Positions 25,730 to 35,378 of a DNA stretch of 64,000 bases are shown here, in pieces. A program made the translations under genes and the position numbers. The notes under the pieces were generated by a model. That model was not told the DNA's origin, did no database searches, and saw only the letters and a program-made list of their open reading frames with translations. Location: the NCBI GenBank assembly GCA_014377045.1, contig JACMQI010000036.1:1-64000 (forward strand), written 5' to 3'. The stretch is from a candidate division SR1 bacterium. Lineage in GTDB: Bacteria > Patescibacteriota > JACMRA01. Position 1 is the stretch's first letter; each line of letters starts with the position of its first letter.

Positions 25730-27034
25730 ATGCTCATCTCTATTCTCATTTATCCAACTATTTGGTTGTCAAAAATTTTATACAGACTTACATTACTTAC
25801 CAAAAGAGGTAGTGGAACTTCCCTACCTGGTCTATTTGTTGAAAAGTATATTCCTTGGATTTTGGGTTATTTTAATGGTAAGTTCGACGAGATTATCATG
25901 GTTACTGGCACAAATGGGAAAACTACCACTCGTGCATTGATCGCTCATATATACGAAGCAAATGACGTCAATATAGTCACTAATCGTGGTGGAGCAAATA
26001 TTTTTCGTGGAATAGCGAGTAGTTTAATGCTTGACGTTGATATCTGGGGAAGAACAAAATCTAAAACCCTCATATTAGAAGTTGAAGAGGCTACCCTACC
26101 CAAGCTTACTATGTATATCAAACCAAACAAACTCATTTTTACCAACATATTTCGTGACCAGCTAGATGCTTATGGTGAAATAGATCATACTCTAGATTTT
26201 TTTAAAAATGCTATTGCAAACTGCAATAAAAATCTCGAAATTATCATAAATAAAGACGATACTAAATTGCTTACCATAATACCACCAAATAAGCAAGTCA
26301 TTTTTTTTGGTCTTGGAGACGATATACAAAAACCTAATTACGAAAAAAATAATACTATTGTCGATATCAGATCGCATCCTGCCTTTTTTGCAACAAAAAT
26401 AACATCACTATCAGATAATAGTACAAATATAGAGGTTCAAAACGGGGCAAATACTTATAGCATAAACACACTATTACCTGGTAACTATAATGTATATAAT
26501 GTGTTGGCGGCTCTAGCTGTGACTTATCATAAGTTTGGAAGAAATGCATTTGAACCTATCAGTTATTTCCAGCCTGTTTTTGGTCGAGGTGAAGAAATAC
26601 AGGTAGGTAAGGCTAAATTTTGTATGCACTTAGTGAAAAATCCTGCTGGTTTTGATGAAGTACTAAACCATATTCGTAGCACAAATCAAAATAGTTCTAT
26701 AAGCATAGCTTTTCTTATAAATGACAATATCGCCGATGGTAAAGATATGTCGTGGCTTTGGGATATCAATATCGAAAACTTTATCACAAATCAAAAAATT
26801 TCCCAGATACACACCAGTGGTCAAAGAGGTCTAGATATGATGCTACGAATGGAGTATGCAGGAGCAGTAGTCAATATCGACAATCATTACAGCAATATAG
26901 AAAATATGATTGACGATTTTTCAAAACACAATAAAGTCTATTATATACTTTCAACTTATACTGCCCTACTTAAAGCCCGCAGCATATTGGAGCAATATAC
27001 AACTCTAACTAAAATCACTGATTCTGGAAACTAA
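25730..27034 (+). CDS. murT: MurT-like Mur ligase family protein
   Basis: A 434-residue Mur ligase with the P-loop MVTGTNGKTTTRALIAHI, and the MurT signatures TNRGGANIFRGIASSL, EVEEATLPKL and FTNIFRDQLDAYGEIDHTL, plus a C-terminal DUF1727-like region. Known MurT works with the glutaminase GatD to amidate lipid II D-Glu. Two oddities: no gatD is adjacent, and the Cys4 zinc-ribbon inserted in typical MurT is missing (the stretch between the central and C-terminal parts has no Cys cluster). A hydrophobic N-terminus (about 1-20) is also typical of the family. A related Mur ligase of different substrate is possible. Confidence 0.8.
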   Translation: MLISILIYPTIWLSKILYRLTLLTKRGSGTSLPGLFVEKYIPWILGYFNGKFDEIIMVTGTNGKTTTRALIAHIYEANDVNIVTNRGGANIFRGIASSLMLDVDIWGRTKSKTLILEVEEATLPKLTMYIKPNKLIFTNIFRDQLDAYGEIDHTLDFFKNAIANCNKNLEIIINKDDTKLLTIIPPNKQVIFFGLGDDIQKPNYEKNNTIVDIRSHPAFFATKITSLSDNSTNIEVQNGANTYSINTLLPGNYNVYNVLAALAVTYHKFGRNAFEPISYFQPVFGRGEEIQVGKAKFCMHLVKNPAGFDEVLNHIRSTNQNSSISIAFLINDNIADGKDMSWLWDINIENFITNQKISQIHTSGQRGLDMMLRMEYAGAVVNIDNHYSNIENMIDDFSKHNKVYYILSTYTALLKARSILEQYTTLTKITDSGN

Positions 27035-28166
27035 ATAAACTTTTTGCGTCACGCAAAAATAATCTTTTACCAAATGAAGAAGAAATCAAACATACTTTGG
27101 AAGATCAGGAATTAGAAAAAGAAAATGAGGAATTAGTTGAAGTAAATAAAGAACTAATAGAAGAAAATGAAGAACTAGAAACAGATGTCAAAAAAGTGAA
27201 AAAAGAAGTGATTTGGCTCATAGTTCTGATGTTTTTACTTGCTATAATATTAGGAGGTGCCATAGGTTACTATTACTTTCAAAATATCAAAACTGGGCAA
27301 AATCTAAATGAGACCGCAAAGAAAGCTCAATCTGCGGAAGAAAAAACTCTAGCCGATGGTAAATTAAGAATGGATCAGGAACTTAAATTCACACAAGCCA
27401 CTAAAGAAAACCAAAGCCTTAAAGAGGCTGCGGCAAAGAAAGCCTAAGAAGACGAGACAAAAGAACTAAAAGCTAAAGAAGAGGCGGACAAAGCTGCCCG
27501 AAAATATGTTGTAGCAAATAAGAAAGAGTCCACATCACCAGGGTTAAATTCTCGAACATCACCGTGTGGTAATTTGATTGGTTCACTGCGGGTCTGGGGA
27601 ACTGCGGGAGAGGTGCTTGAAGGACCAAATAAGCCGGGGCCGTGCTTAGGAGGCGAGTACGAATGGTATAAGGTCAAATGGAATGACGGAGCGGAAGGCT
27701 GGTCAATAGTAAATTATCTTGATTTTACTGGTGAAAGATAATTTAACAAAACTGGATATATTACTGGTTACGCACCTATAGGTTATAATTACGACAATAA
27801 TTCCAACACTATTCTACCTAAAATCTGTGCTAAAAATATAACAGATAATATCACTTATTGTAATGCAGAGATCAATATATCGCAACAAAATTGCAAACTG
27901 CTTGTACCTGAAGGTGAATATGTCATGTCAGGCAAATATAGGTACCAAAATTATGAAACAAAAAAATGGAAGAATTTGATTTGATATCTTCTGTTATGCA
28001 GCAATGTGGTAACCCTTCAGAATGTTACCAAAAATATCCAGATGGATCAGGATATACTCGAAATGCCAAAATAAAGGTAACAGCGGGCTGCGTTGTAACC
28101 AGTGTTAATCTAAATACATATTACAATAACGACGGAACCCCTGGAGTTAATAATGGAGCGATTTAA
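27022..28166 (+). pseudogene. broken gene for a coiled-coil, single-pass, SH3-domain protein
   Basis: An open frame from 27022 has no ATG; the first usable start is TTG at 27097. It encodes an acidic E/K-rich coiled coil, one membrane helix (VIWLIVLMFLLAIILGGAIGY) and a second coil, then TAA at 27445. The same frame continues into a bacterial SH3-like domain (LNSRTSPCGNLIGSLRVWG, EYEWYKVKWNDGAEGWSIVN), with a further TAA at 27739, then a Cys-containing region. At an A7 run (27960-27966) the frame shifts into the last 66 codons, ending at 28166. The SH3 part is visibly richer in G+C than its surroundings. I infer a decayed, possibly acquired, wall-binding surface protein. Confidence 0.8.
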
Positions 28167-28174
28167 GTTGTTAG

Positions 28175-28951
28175 TTAATCATCGCCTACATTATCATTAT
28201 TTAAACTAAGTAATGTTACACTGTTTTTAAAATCTATAATTCGAGAATTCTGATCTTTTATATTAAACGAATACTCGCTAGAATTCTGCCCTTTTTGATT
28301 TATTTTAGTAATATTTTCGTCTATAAAATTTTCAGTTTTAGCATTTCTGAATTCTGGTTCTGAAATTTGAGCAAATGTGTAACCTTGATCATTTTTTATA
28401 AAGCCCAGCCAATATATTTTGTCGTTTGTTCTGAAACTTGAAAGATAATATAATCCTAAATCAGCAACAATATATTTCATTTTTGTTTTAATTATAGTGC
28501 ATCTATTTGCACAAATACTTTTACTTAAATCGATGTTATAAAATTTTGATTCTAGCTTTAAAGTTTTTATGTTTTCACGACTAACACTATAAACTATACT
28601 TCCATCCAAAAGTGTATCAACTTTATATTTTTCAAGTTCCACCTCTTTTTCAAAATCTGTAAAAGTCCTGTACTCATCAAATTCTGATGATATACCAAGT
28701 GGACTATCAGAAATTGCTGTAGTAGTATTACTTGTATTACTTTTTACGATTCCACTTTGAACAATATTTTTAGCTGTCTGTTTGAGATCCTGATCCCCAA
28801 TAACCTCATTATTCGCACTTTCAATCGCTTTTTCAACAGTCAAATTATTATCACTTTTAGGCTTATCAAAAAAAACCGTTGTAATCAATACAACAATTAC
28901 ACCAATAGAAAATAGTGTGGCTGCCGCGATTATTAGTTGTTTAGTCGACAT
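28175..28951 (-). CDS. membrane-anchored hypothetical protein downstream of the 2103-residue protein
   Basis: A 258-residue protein with one N-terminal membrane helix (about 7-28) and an exported domain. It contains CANRC, probably a disulfide, and beta-rich segments such as IYWLGFIKNDQGYTFAQISE. No family recognised. It starts 13 bp after the stop of the giant multidomain protein and has no promoter of its own, so they form an operon. A partner, regulator or self-protection factor for the giant enzyme is a reasonable inference, not shown by sequence. Confidence 0.75.
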   Translation of the reverse strand: MSTKQLIIAAATLFSIGVIVVLITTVFFDKPKSDNNLTVEKAIESANNEVIGDQDLKQTAKNIVQSGIVKSNTSNTTTAISDSPLGISSEFDEYRTFTDFEKEVELEKYKVDTLLDGSIVYSVSRENIKTLKLESKFYNIDLSKSICANRCTIIKTKMKYIVADLGLYYLSSFRTNDKIYWLGFIKNDQGYTFAQISEPEFRNAKTENFIDENITKINQKGQNSSEYSFNIKDQNSRIIDFKNSVTLLSLNNDNVGDD

Positions 28952-28964
28952 AAATATTAAAATT

Positions 28965-31900
28965 TTATTTTAATTCACTTTTAATTTCATTTAAAAATTT
29001 AGTTATAGGATTGCTTAGTTTAAAAGTATATATTGGATCACCTTCTAAAAGTCCATCGGTTTTTATATTGTAAATCATGGTTACGTAATAAACTTTACCC
29101 TCTATGCTAAGCTTTGAAGAAATTCCTAATACCGAACTTGTATTTCCATGTTTGAACGCTTCGACATATTGAGCGCCTTGGAATTTGTGAGGGTTAGTTT
29201 TTAAAGCTTCCTTGGCTATGTCATAACCACCTCCACTATTATTAAATATATCTATAAATGCTTTATTAGTATCTTCAACACTTGCATTTCGTTTACCACC
29301 ACTATCCATTCCAGGCATATTAGAATTTGCTGTAAACCACCTATTAAACGAAACTGAACTATAGCCTACTACCTTTGCCTTAGCATCAAAGCCTCTAGGA
29401 TTTGGTCCACCAGCTGCATCCATACCACCCACTTCTTTCATCAAAGCATTTGCAGCCGTATTATTTGAATCATTCAGCATTGTTTTAAGTAAATCACCAA
29501 TAGCTACAGTTTGATTTTTTGTATACGTTTTTTCATCTGGTAACCAAATATCTGACGATAGCGTCAACTGTTTATTTAAATCTATATTATTCTTTAAAGC
29601 GACTGACGCAATAATAACTTTGAAAATCGATGCACCTGTTACAGGCTGACTACCATTTATTTGTTTTATTACTTTCCCGGATTCATCTGTAATTATTAGA
29701 TTTGCAGGTGGATTTTTAGATATCGCTTTTGAATTTGCTCCTAAGTTTGATGTGGTCGAAACAGTAGGGCATGGCGCTAAAGCTGTAACTCCATTTATTC
29801 CCTTATACGCAACACTGGATGCCTTTGCTAATCCAATATGAATGTGATTATGGTGTCCGTTTGTTGTACCTACTGGTGCTGGAGCTTGCCTCAAACCTTG
29901 ACTCAAATCAGTGCTATGACCTTGAAATGTTTTGCCTTTGTATTTTGCTGAAAGGCTGGCTGCAATTTTATCTGTAGTAAATAATTGCTGAACTCCATTA
30001 TCCCTAATAGTGCCTGTCGACACAGCCGCCTCTGCAACTTTTGTAATTATATCAGTCGCTTCTTGTGCAATCGTCCCGTTAGATGAAAACAAATCTATGT
30101 GCCTCTTTATTCTTGGATCTGATTTATTACCTTCTGAGCCTGGGTCTGGGCCTAAAAATGGTAATGGTGCGTATCCTCCATCCATCTTACCAAATGGTTT
30201 TTTTGCTCCTTCTACCTCTGAAACCTTTGCAAATGCCCAAAAATCAACAGCAGATCCTTCACCTGTTGTACGGTGATCTCCATATGACCTAGTAAGATCA
30301 AGTGGGCCACCAATCCAAGTTATACCTAAATTATAATACAAGTCATACATAAATTGTATCATATTGTCATCAAAATCTTTTTCATATCCAGATCTATCAC
30401 TTACTTGAGGATTTTCACCCTGACCAATATATTTTGCATCAAAAAGTTGCGTGAGTTTTTTACGTTTTTCTGCAACTGTCGTCGCTGACTGTGCGTTCAC
30501 ATTTACGGAACCAAATGAACCTGTGTTTTCTAAAGATGGAATAAAATCTAATCTATTAAATAATTTTACTGTTTTCCCATCTGTAGCTGGTGTTGGGGTG
30601 GTAGTTGGTGCTGGAGTTGATGGTTGGGTACAAGCACATGAAGACGATGATGAGTTACTAGCAGTCGTTGCCCCACCAATCTGGAACGAAGTGAGCGGTG
30701 TAGACAGTTTATATTTATCATTGCCCACAAATTGCCAGTGCCAAGGTTCAAATCCTGCGCCTTTATTTGAGCCCTTTGGATAAGATTCTTTAAATCCATA
30801 TATTGTAGCATTTACTTTTAGCCAAGTGTAACCGCTAGTTGACTCAAAGCGATCTTCTATTGGGCTAAAGTCAACAGCTAATCCAGTGCTATGTTGACTA
30901 TAAGATGGAGGTGCGGAGACAGTACCACGAGCCAGATATTCAGCTTTAACTTCCTTCAATTCATCTGGTGTGAGGTTTGAACTCCAATACTTAGAGATTG
31001 GTTTTGTAACTCCACTAGAAGTGAAATAAGTACCTACTTGAGTATCGTATGACCTATAAGTTACTCCAACCTCAAGTTTCCCTCCTGAAGCTGATACCAT
31101 AGCGGCTAAAGCAGTTTCCATCTCTGTATTTTTACCACCTGCGTCTTTGTACTGCTCATATCCCCTGGTATCTGCAATTTCTTTAAGGAAAGCAAGGTAC
31201 TTAGTGTCGCTTTTTATGGTGCTGTATGATGCTGGCTTAGTACCATACGCAGCATTTACATAAACACCCTGCAGTAATCCGTTTAATATATTTTGACTTA
31301 TATTATTATCAGTTTTAAGCTGTGCTAATTCAGTAGTTTGGTGTACTGACTCGATAAATGCACTAGATTTATATACAGCAAGACGCTTCTCATAATATGA
31401 TTTATATGTGGCAAGATCAGCTTTACTTTGTTTAGTATCTGCATGTCTATATCCACCGATTACTGGAGCAGATGCCCATTCAGCACTTGCAATTCCTACA
31501 GCTCGTTCAAAATTAGATGTTAACAATTCTTGAATTGATCCATTTTCTTTATTTGTATCAACTGCTCTATAGTACCACCTTCCAACTGCAAATAAATCTT
31601 GATTTTTAGCATCAAATCCAACCACCTCTGTAAGTCCTTTTTTCTTTAGAAAAGTGTTGGCCTCAGTACGATCACCAACTGGTAAGACTTGATATCTACC
31701 ACCATTTCCAGGTGAGTCAATTTGAGGGTAAGATGTTGCATATTTAGTTGAATCAAAAACGTTTGGTTTGTAGTTACCCGAATTATATGATACTAATCCT
31801 AACTTATCAGAACCTTCAGCTTCCCAATTTGCTATGGTGTCTAAAAACGCTCTTACTTCAGGAGTAAATACCTCACCTTTTGATACAGTTCCTGGGCCAG

Positions 31901-34900
31901 TTGCAGTACCTATATTTCCACTGCCGCTACTATTTCCCCCTCCACAAACGCAATCATTGGCACTTGCTGTACTTCCTGATAAACCTTTGCCTGCAGTCAC
32001 TGTGGCAGATGGGTCGAACCGCAAATCATAATGATTTTCGTGGATAGCTCCGTATATAGGGTTAGACTTATCATCTCTAATTATCCTAGTTCCAGTCATG
32101 TAAGAGTCTGTCGATATTTTATCAAATATTTTACCTCCTGATATAATCCAAAGTAAAACGCTAGTATCTTTTGCCGATTTAGCTAACTCATAAAATGCTT
32201 CTATAGCAGAGGAATCTCCATCATTTGCTGATTGGTGAATGTATACTTTACCTTTATAACTTACTGAATCAATATCAACTTTTTGTCCTGAACCATGGCC
32301 ACTTGTAGGGTTATCACCAGCTCTATAAGCACTGCTAATCTGAATCCAGTCGAATTTTCCTGAATTCACTATTGAGATCATACCTTTTAAAGTGTTTGGT
32401 TCAAGCACTTTTTTTTCAATTTGAGTTTTTAAAGAATCTCGACTTGGGCTAACAATTTGGATTACATCTTTTATTTTTCCAGAATCAATCAATCCTATTA
32501 CTGTTTTGTCTTCATCGCTATATATAAAGTTACCTGGTGTAGCAGCTTCTACATCAATTCCATTCAAAATACGAGTCAAAATATTACCGTTTTGTTCTTT
32601 ACCTATTGGTTTTAGAGAATCCTCATCTTTACGATTTAATCGATCTTTAACTTGATTTATAAGAGTGGCTTTGAGATTATTCATTCTTGAATCACTAGTA
32701 TTTTCTGCCAATTGATCAACAATTTTATCTATACCATCCTTATTATCTACTTTTGCTGATTGATTAGGTACCGGAGTGGTCCCTTCTCCTAAACACTTTA
32801 CTACATCAGCAGCTCGATTTAGTGTATCAGTGCCATAATCTTTTCCTGTAGTGCTTGAATCACCATTTTTAGCACCACTAAAGCCTGCATTATTAGCAGC
32901 TAGTAACCTTATCCACCAAGCTTTGGATCCTTTAGGTCCCGCAGTAGCAATTTGCTTACTATACAGCTTTTCTAGTTCTACTACATGGTATGCTACATAT
33001 CGAATACCACTTTCACATTCATTCCAAATAAATGGTTGACCATTTTTATCTTTTACAACAGTAGGAGTACCTAAAGGCATATTTTTCGTACCTGCACTTC
33101 CCCAAGCTCCAGAGGTAGGATCTATCTGACCCAGACCATGACCAGCACCACTATCTCCATAACCAGCACAGCCCTTAGGCACATTACCTTCTCCAACATC
33201 ACTCTCACGAGACATTATCGCACCGATAATAGGACTAGGTATACCGTAGTCAGCACTTGCTTTATCTATAAACGATTTATACTCTTTCAATTTTGCACAT
33301 TGAGAAGAAGTAATTTTACCCGTTGGAGTACCATACTCTGCACTGATTGAGCCACCAGAGGTTCCACTAGTTCCCGGATTACATTTATCAGGACTTTTAT
33401 CAGGACATATACCGCCTTTATTATAAAATACATTTTTATAAAGCTCAGAATGAGTGGCTATAGCATCTCCGACCTTAGCCGCAACTCCGCCAGCTACAGG
33501 TATTCCATCTGCTGCTTGGATTAAATTCTTTTCATCTCCTGTAAGAGCATATTCGATAATACCACGAACGACTGGTCTAGGTGTACAATATGCATCTACT
33601 AAAATGGCTGAAAAAATAGCTATAAATAGGACAACTGCGATTATAAAAGGTATCAAAAAACCTGATATTCCAGCTAAAGCTCCTCCTATAGAGCTTGCTA
33701 TAGACGATGCTACGCTTCCCGCTGCTTGTGCCGCTCTTGCAGCTGCTTGTGCAGCTCTTTTAGCAGCTTCCTTTGCTGCTTTTTGTGCATACTCCTTGAG
33801 TTTATCCTCTGCAGCCTGTTTTGCGGCTCCACCAGGATCTTGTGCTATATTTTTTGCTACATTTAATTTATTACCTGCATCGTTTAGTCTACTTCCTATC
33901 TTTGACCTATCTCCTACTTTGGAATTATCATCAGACACTAGAGTATCTTTAATATTTTCCTTTGATGAAACTTTATTTTTTAAATTATCAGATTTTTGAC
34001 CAAACGGCTCAGATTCAGTATTTGTAATAGATTTAGAATCCGTATTTTCACTTATATCAGGCGTATTTTGAAATTGTGATTGTTTTTTTTCTTGATCTAA
34101 TGTTCGTTGTTCAGCCACGCTTTCCTTGGTAGGTGTTGTGTCACGATTGCTATCTGTATAATCTTTCCATTGCTGGTCTTCAACTTTAGAGTTTGCATTC
34201 TCTTCTTTTTCTTGTGTAGCTCGTTTTTCATCTTCTGCTTGTTGTTGTCTTAGCCTATCTACACTGGCTTTGTTTGCTGCATCTATTTTAGGATCTCCTG
34301 TGGGAGCATAGTCAGCATAGTTTGAAGATCCGTTATTATTAGTGCTAGAATTAGCTACGGGTATAGACGAATCTTTACCTTCTAATAAATTATCTTCGTT
34401 ATTTGGTTGTAGTGATTCAGTTTGATTATCAGTTGATTGTAAATCATCATTATTTACATATTGGTTCGAATTTATATTATCATCGCGTTTTCCAAGCTCT
34501 TTATCTAATTGATTTTTAGTAAATTCCTCACTGACTTCATTTCTAGTTGGTGCGGTGTCTCGCTTACCATTTTGGTAATCATCCCACTGCTTATCAAATA
34601 TTTCATCTTTTGCACTATCTTCCTTTTCTTGTTTTTCTTGTTCTTCCTGTCTTATTCTATTTTGTATTCCCTGATTTGTATCTTCTTTTTGTCTAAATCT
34701 TGCAATTTCAGCTCTATTTGCAACATTCTCAGTAGTATTTCCAGTAGAAGTATAGTCTATATAATTTGAACCATCAGCAATACCAACGGAATCAGTCTCA
34801 CTAGGGTCTACAAAATTGCTTTTATCATCAAAAGTCTCTTGGTCTTCTTCATTAATAACTTTTTTATTGTCAGTTTTGCTTTCTTTTTCTGTACTTTTCT

Positions 34901-35276
34901 CATTCTTTTTTTCTTCGGTAGAGCCATCTTTTGAAACTTGTATAGTCGAATTTGGCAACTCTTGTTTTTCTTGTGTTTCACTATTATCACCTCCAATTGT
35001 CGGATCTTGTGAATCTTCATTAGATTCTTTTTGTTTGTCTTCTATATTTTCTTCATCTGGCTCTTTTTCAAATGTGTCATTAGGTTGATTCGCTATATCT
35101 TGTCGTTCTTTTTTTATTTCTGTATCTAATTTTTGTTTTTCTTGATCCAATATTTTAATAGCATCCTCTATATCTTTTTTACTCAAGCTACTAGAAGCTA
35201 CACCTCCTTTCGGGTTAGTTCCATCGGATCCAGAAGGTGTATTTTGTTTTGGTTTTGGTTTATCTTCCAAACTCAT
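28965..35276 (-). CDS. giant membrane-anchored multidomain peptidoglycan-active protein
   Basis: A 2103-residue protein. Residues 1-480: charged, low complexity, with two related blocks (170-260, 318-398). 483-527: Ala-rich helix; 532-561: membrane helix. The exported part carries, in order: lysozyme-like transglycosylase (657-830, Glu691); Zn D-Ala-D-Ala peptidase-like domain (975-1090: His994, Asp1001, His1082); lambda-R/GH104-like lysozyme (1136-1303, EG at 1154-1155, GGRYQ); VanY-type D,D-carboxypeptidase (1358-1520: QHSTGLAVDF, EPWHWQF); MepA-like LAS endopeptidase (1566-1818: His1668, Asp1678, HNHIHIGL); class A beta-lactamase-like serine hydrolase (1853-2103: SIFK at 1883-1886, SNN at 1937-1939, KHG at 2042-2044). 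Domains are joined by Ser/Gly/Pro linkers. Catalytic residues are present in each, but activity is inferred. It could act on the cell's own wall or on another cell's. Confidence 0.9.
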   Translation of the reverse strand: MSLEDKPKPKQNTPSGSDGTNPKGGVASSSLSKKDIEDAIKILDQEKQKLDTEIKKERQDIANQPNDTFEKEPDEENIEDKQKESNEDSQDPTIGGDNSETQEKQELPNSTIQVSKDGSTEEKKNEKSTEKESKTDNKKVINEEDQETFDDKSNFVDPSETDSVGIADGSNYIDYTSTGNTTENVANRAEIARFRQKEDTNQGIQNRIRQEEQEKQEKEDSAKDEIFDKQWDDYQNGKRDTAPTRNEVSEEFTKNQLDKELGKRDDNINSNQYVNNDDLQSTDNQTESLQPNNEDNLLEGKDSSIPVANSSTNNNGSSNYADYAPTGDPKIDAANKASVDRLRQQQAEDEKRATQEKEENANSKVEDQQWKDYTDSNRDTTPTKESVAEQRTLDQEKKQSQFQNTPDISENTDSKSITNTESEPFGQKSDNLKNKVSSKENIKDTLVSDDNSKVGDRSKIGSRLNDAGNKLNVAKNIAQDPGGAAKQAAEDKLKEYAQKAAKEAAKRAAQAAARAAQAAGSVASSIASSIGGALAGISGFLIPFIIAVVLFIAIFSAILVDAYCTPRPVVRGIIEYALTGDEKNLIQAADGIPVAGGVAAKVGDAIATHSELYKNVFYNKGGICPDKSPDKCNPGTSGTSGGSISAEYGTPTGKITSSQCAKLKEYKSFIDKASADYGIPSPIIGAIMSRESDVGEGNVPKGCAGYGDSGAGHGLGQIDPTSGAWGSAGTKNMPLGTPTVVKDKNGQPFIWNECESGIRYVAYHVVELEKLYSKQIATAGPKGSKAWWIRLLAANNAGFSGAKNGDSSTTGKDYGTDTLNRAADVVKCLGEGTTPVPNQSAKVDNKDGIDKIVDQLAENTSDSRMNNLKATLINQVKDRLNRKDEDSLKPIGKEQNGNILTRILNGIDVEAATPGNFIYSDEDKTVIGLIDSGKIKDVIQIVSPSRDSLKTQIEKKVLEPNTLKGMISIVNSGKFDWIQISSAYRAGDNPTSGHGSGQKVDIDSVSYKGKVYIHQSANDGDSSAIEAFYELAKSAKDTSVLLWIISGGKIFDKISTDSYMTGTRIIRDDKSNPIYGAIHENHYDLRFDPSATVTAGKGLSGSTASANDCVCGGGNSSGSGNIGTATGPGTVSKGEVFTPEVRAFLDTIANWEAEGSDKLGLVSYNSGNYKPNVFDSTKYATSYPQIDSPGNGGRYQVLPVGDRTEANTFLKKKGLTEVVGFDAKNQDLFAVGRWYYRAVDTNKENGSIQELLTSNFERAVGIASAEWASAPVIGGYRHADTKQSKADLATYKSYYEKRLAVYKSSAFIESVHQTTELAQLKTDNNISQNILNGLLQGVYVNAAYGTKPASYSTIKSDTKYLAFLKEIADTRGYEQYKDAGGKNTEMETALAAMVSASGGKLEVGVTYRSYDTQVGTYFTSSGVTKPISKYWSSNLTPDELKEVKAEYLARGTVSAPPSYSQHSTGLAVDFSPIEDRFESTSGYTWLKVNATIYGFKESYPKGSNKGAGFEPWHWQFVGNDKYKLSTPLTSFQIGGATTASNSSSSSCACTQPSTPAPTTTPTPATDGKTVKLFNRLDFIPSLENTGSFGSVNVNAQSATTVAEKRKKLTQLFDAKYIGQGENPQVSDRSGYEKDFDDNMIQFMYDLYYNLGITWIGGPLDLTRSYGDHRTTGEGSAVDFWAFAKVSEVEGAKKPFGKMDGGYAPLPFLGPDPGSEGNKSDPRIKRHIDLFSSNGTIAQEATDIITKVAEAAVSTGTIRDNGVQQLFTTDKIAASLSAKYKGKTFQGHSTDLSQGLRQAPAPVGTTNGHHNHIHIGLAKASSVAYKGINGVTALAPCPTVSTTSNLGANSKAISKNPPANLIITDESGKVIKQINGSQPVTGASIFKVIIASVALKNNIDLNKQLTLSSDIWLPDEKTYTKNQTVAIGDLLKTMLNDSNNTAANALMKEVGGMDAAGGPNPRGFDAKAKVVGYSSVSFNRWFTANSNMPGMDSGGKRNASVEDTNKAFIDIFNNSGGGYDIAKEALKTNPHKFQGAQYVEAFKHGNTSSVLGISSKLSIEGKVYYVTMIYNIKTDGLLEGDPIYTFKLSNPITKFLNEIKSELK
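34083..34325 (-). repeat. second copy of the cytoplasmic repeat block in the giant protein
   Basis: Codes for residues 318-398. Shared landmarks with the block at 34497-34769: SNYxDYxxTG, an AxRxRQ-like helix, a Q/E/K-rich stretch, and QWxDYxxxxRDTxPT. The copies have diverged, so this is an old internal duplication. Confidence 0.75.
34497..34769 (-). repeat. first copy of the cytoplasmic repeat block in the giant protein
   Basis: Codes for residues 170-260, with SNYIDYTSTGN at the start and QWDDYQNGKRDTAPT towards the end. It pairs with the block at 34083-34325. Confidence 0.75.
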
Positions 35277-35283
35277 ACCCTTG

Positions 35284-35312
35284 AGTATATCTCACTTTTT
35301 GCTTATCTGCAA
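35284..35312 (-). promoter_or_regulatory. leaderless promoter of the giant wall-enzyme operon
   Basis: TTGCAG (35307-35312), 17-bp spacer, TATACT (35284-35289), seven bases, then ATG at 35276. Confidence 0.65.
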
Positions 35313-35331
35313 ATCTAAGGCAATTTAGATA

Positions 35332-35366
35332 AAAAAATACCGCCATTACTCAAAAAGTGTGGCGGA
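35332..35366 (-). terminator. intrinsic terminator of the 35379-35786 gene
   Basis: Stem CCGCCA (35340-35345) / TGGCGG (35360-35365) with an inner ACT/AGT pairing. On the minus strand it is followed by TATTTTTTT. It separates this gene from the giant-protein operon. Confidence 0.85.
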
Positions 35367-35378
35367 AAGTGTATTTTA

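Noticed and set aside
33454-33999. Long plus-strand frame opposite the giant wall-enzyme gene
   Set aside because: It mirrors the Ala-rich segment of the giant protein on the other strand, has no promoter or start signal, and its composition is a by-product of Ala codons.
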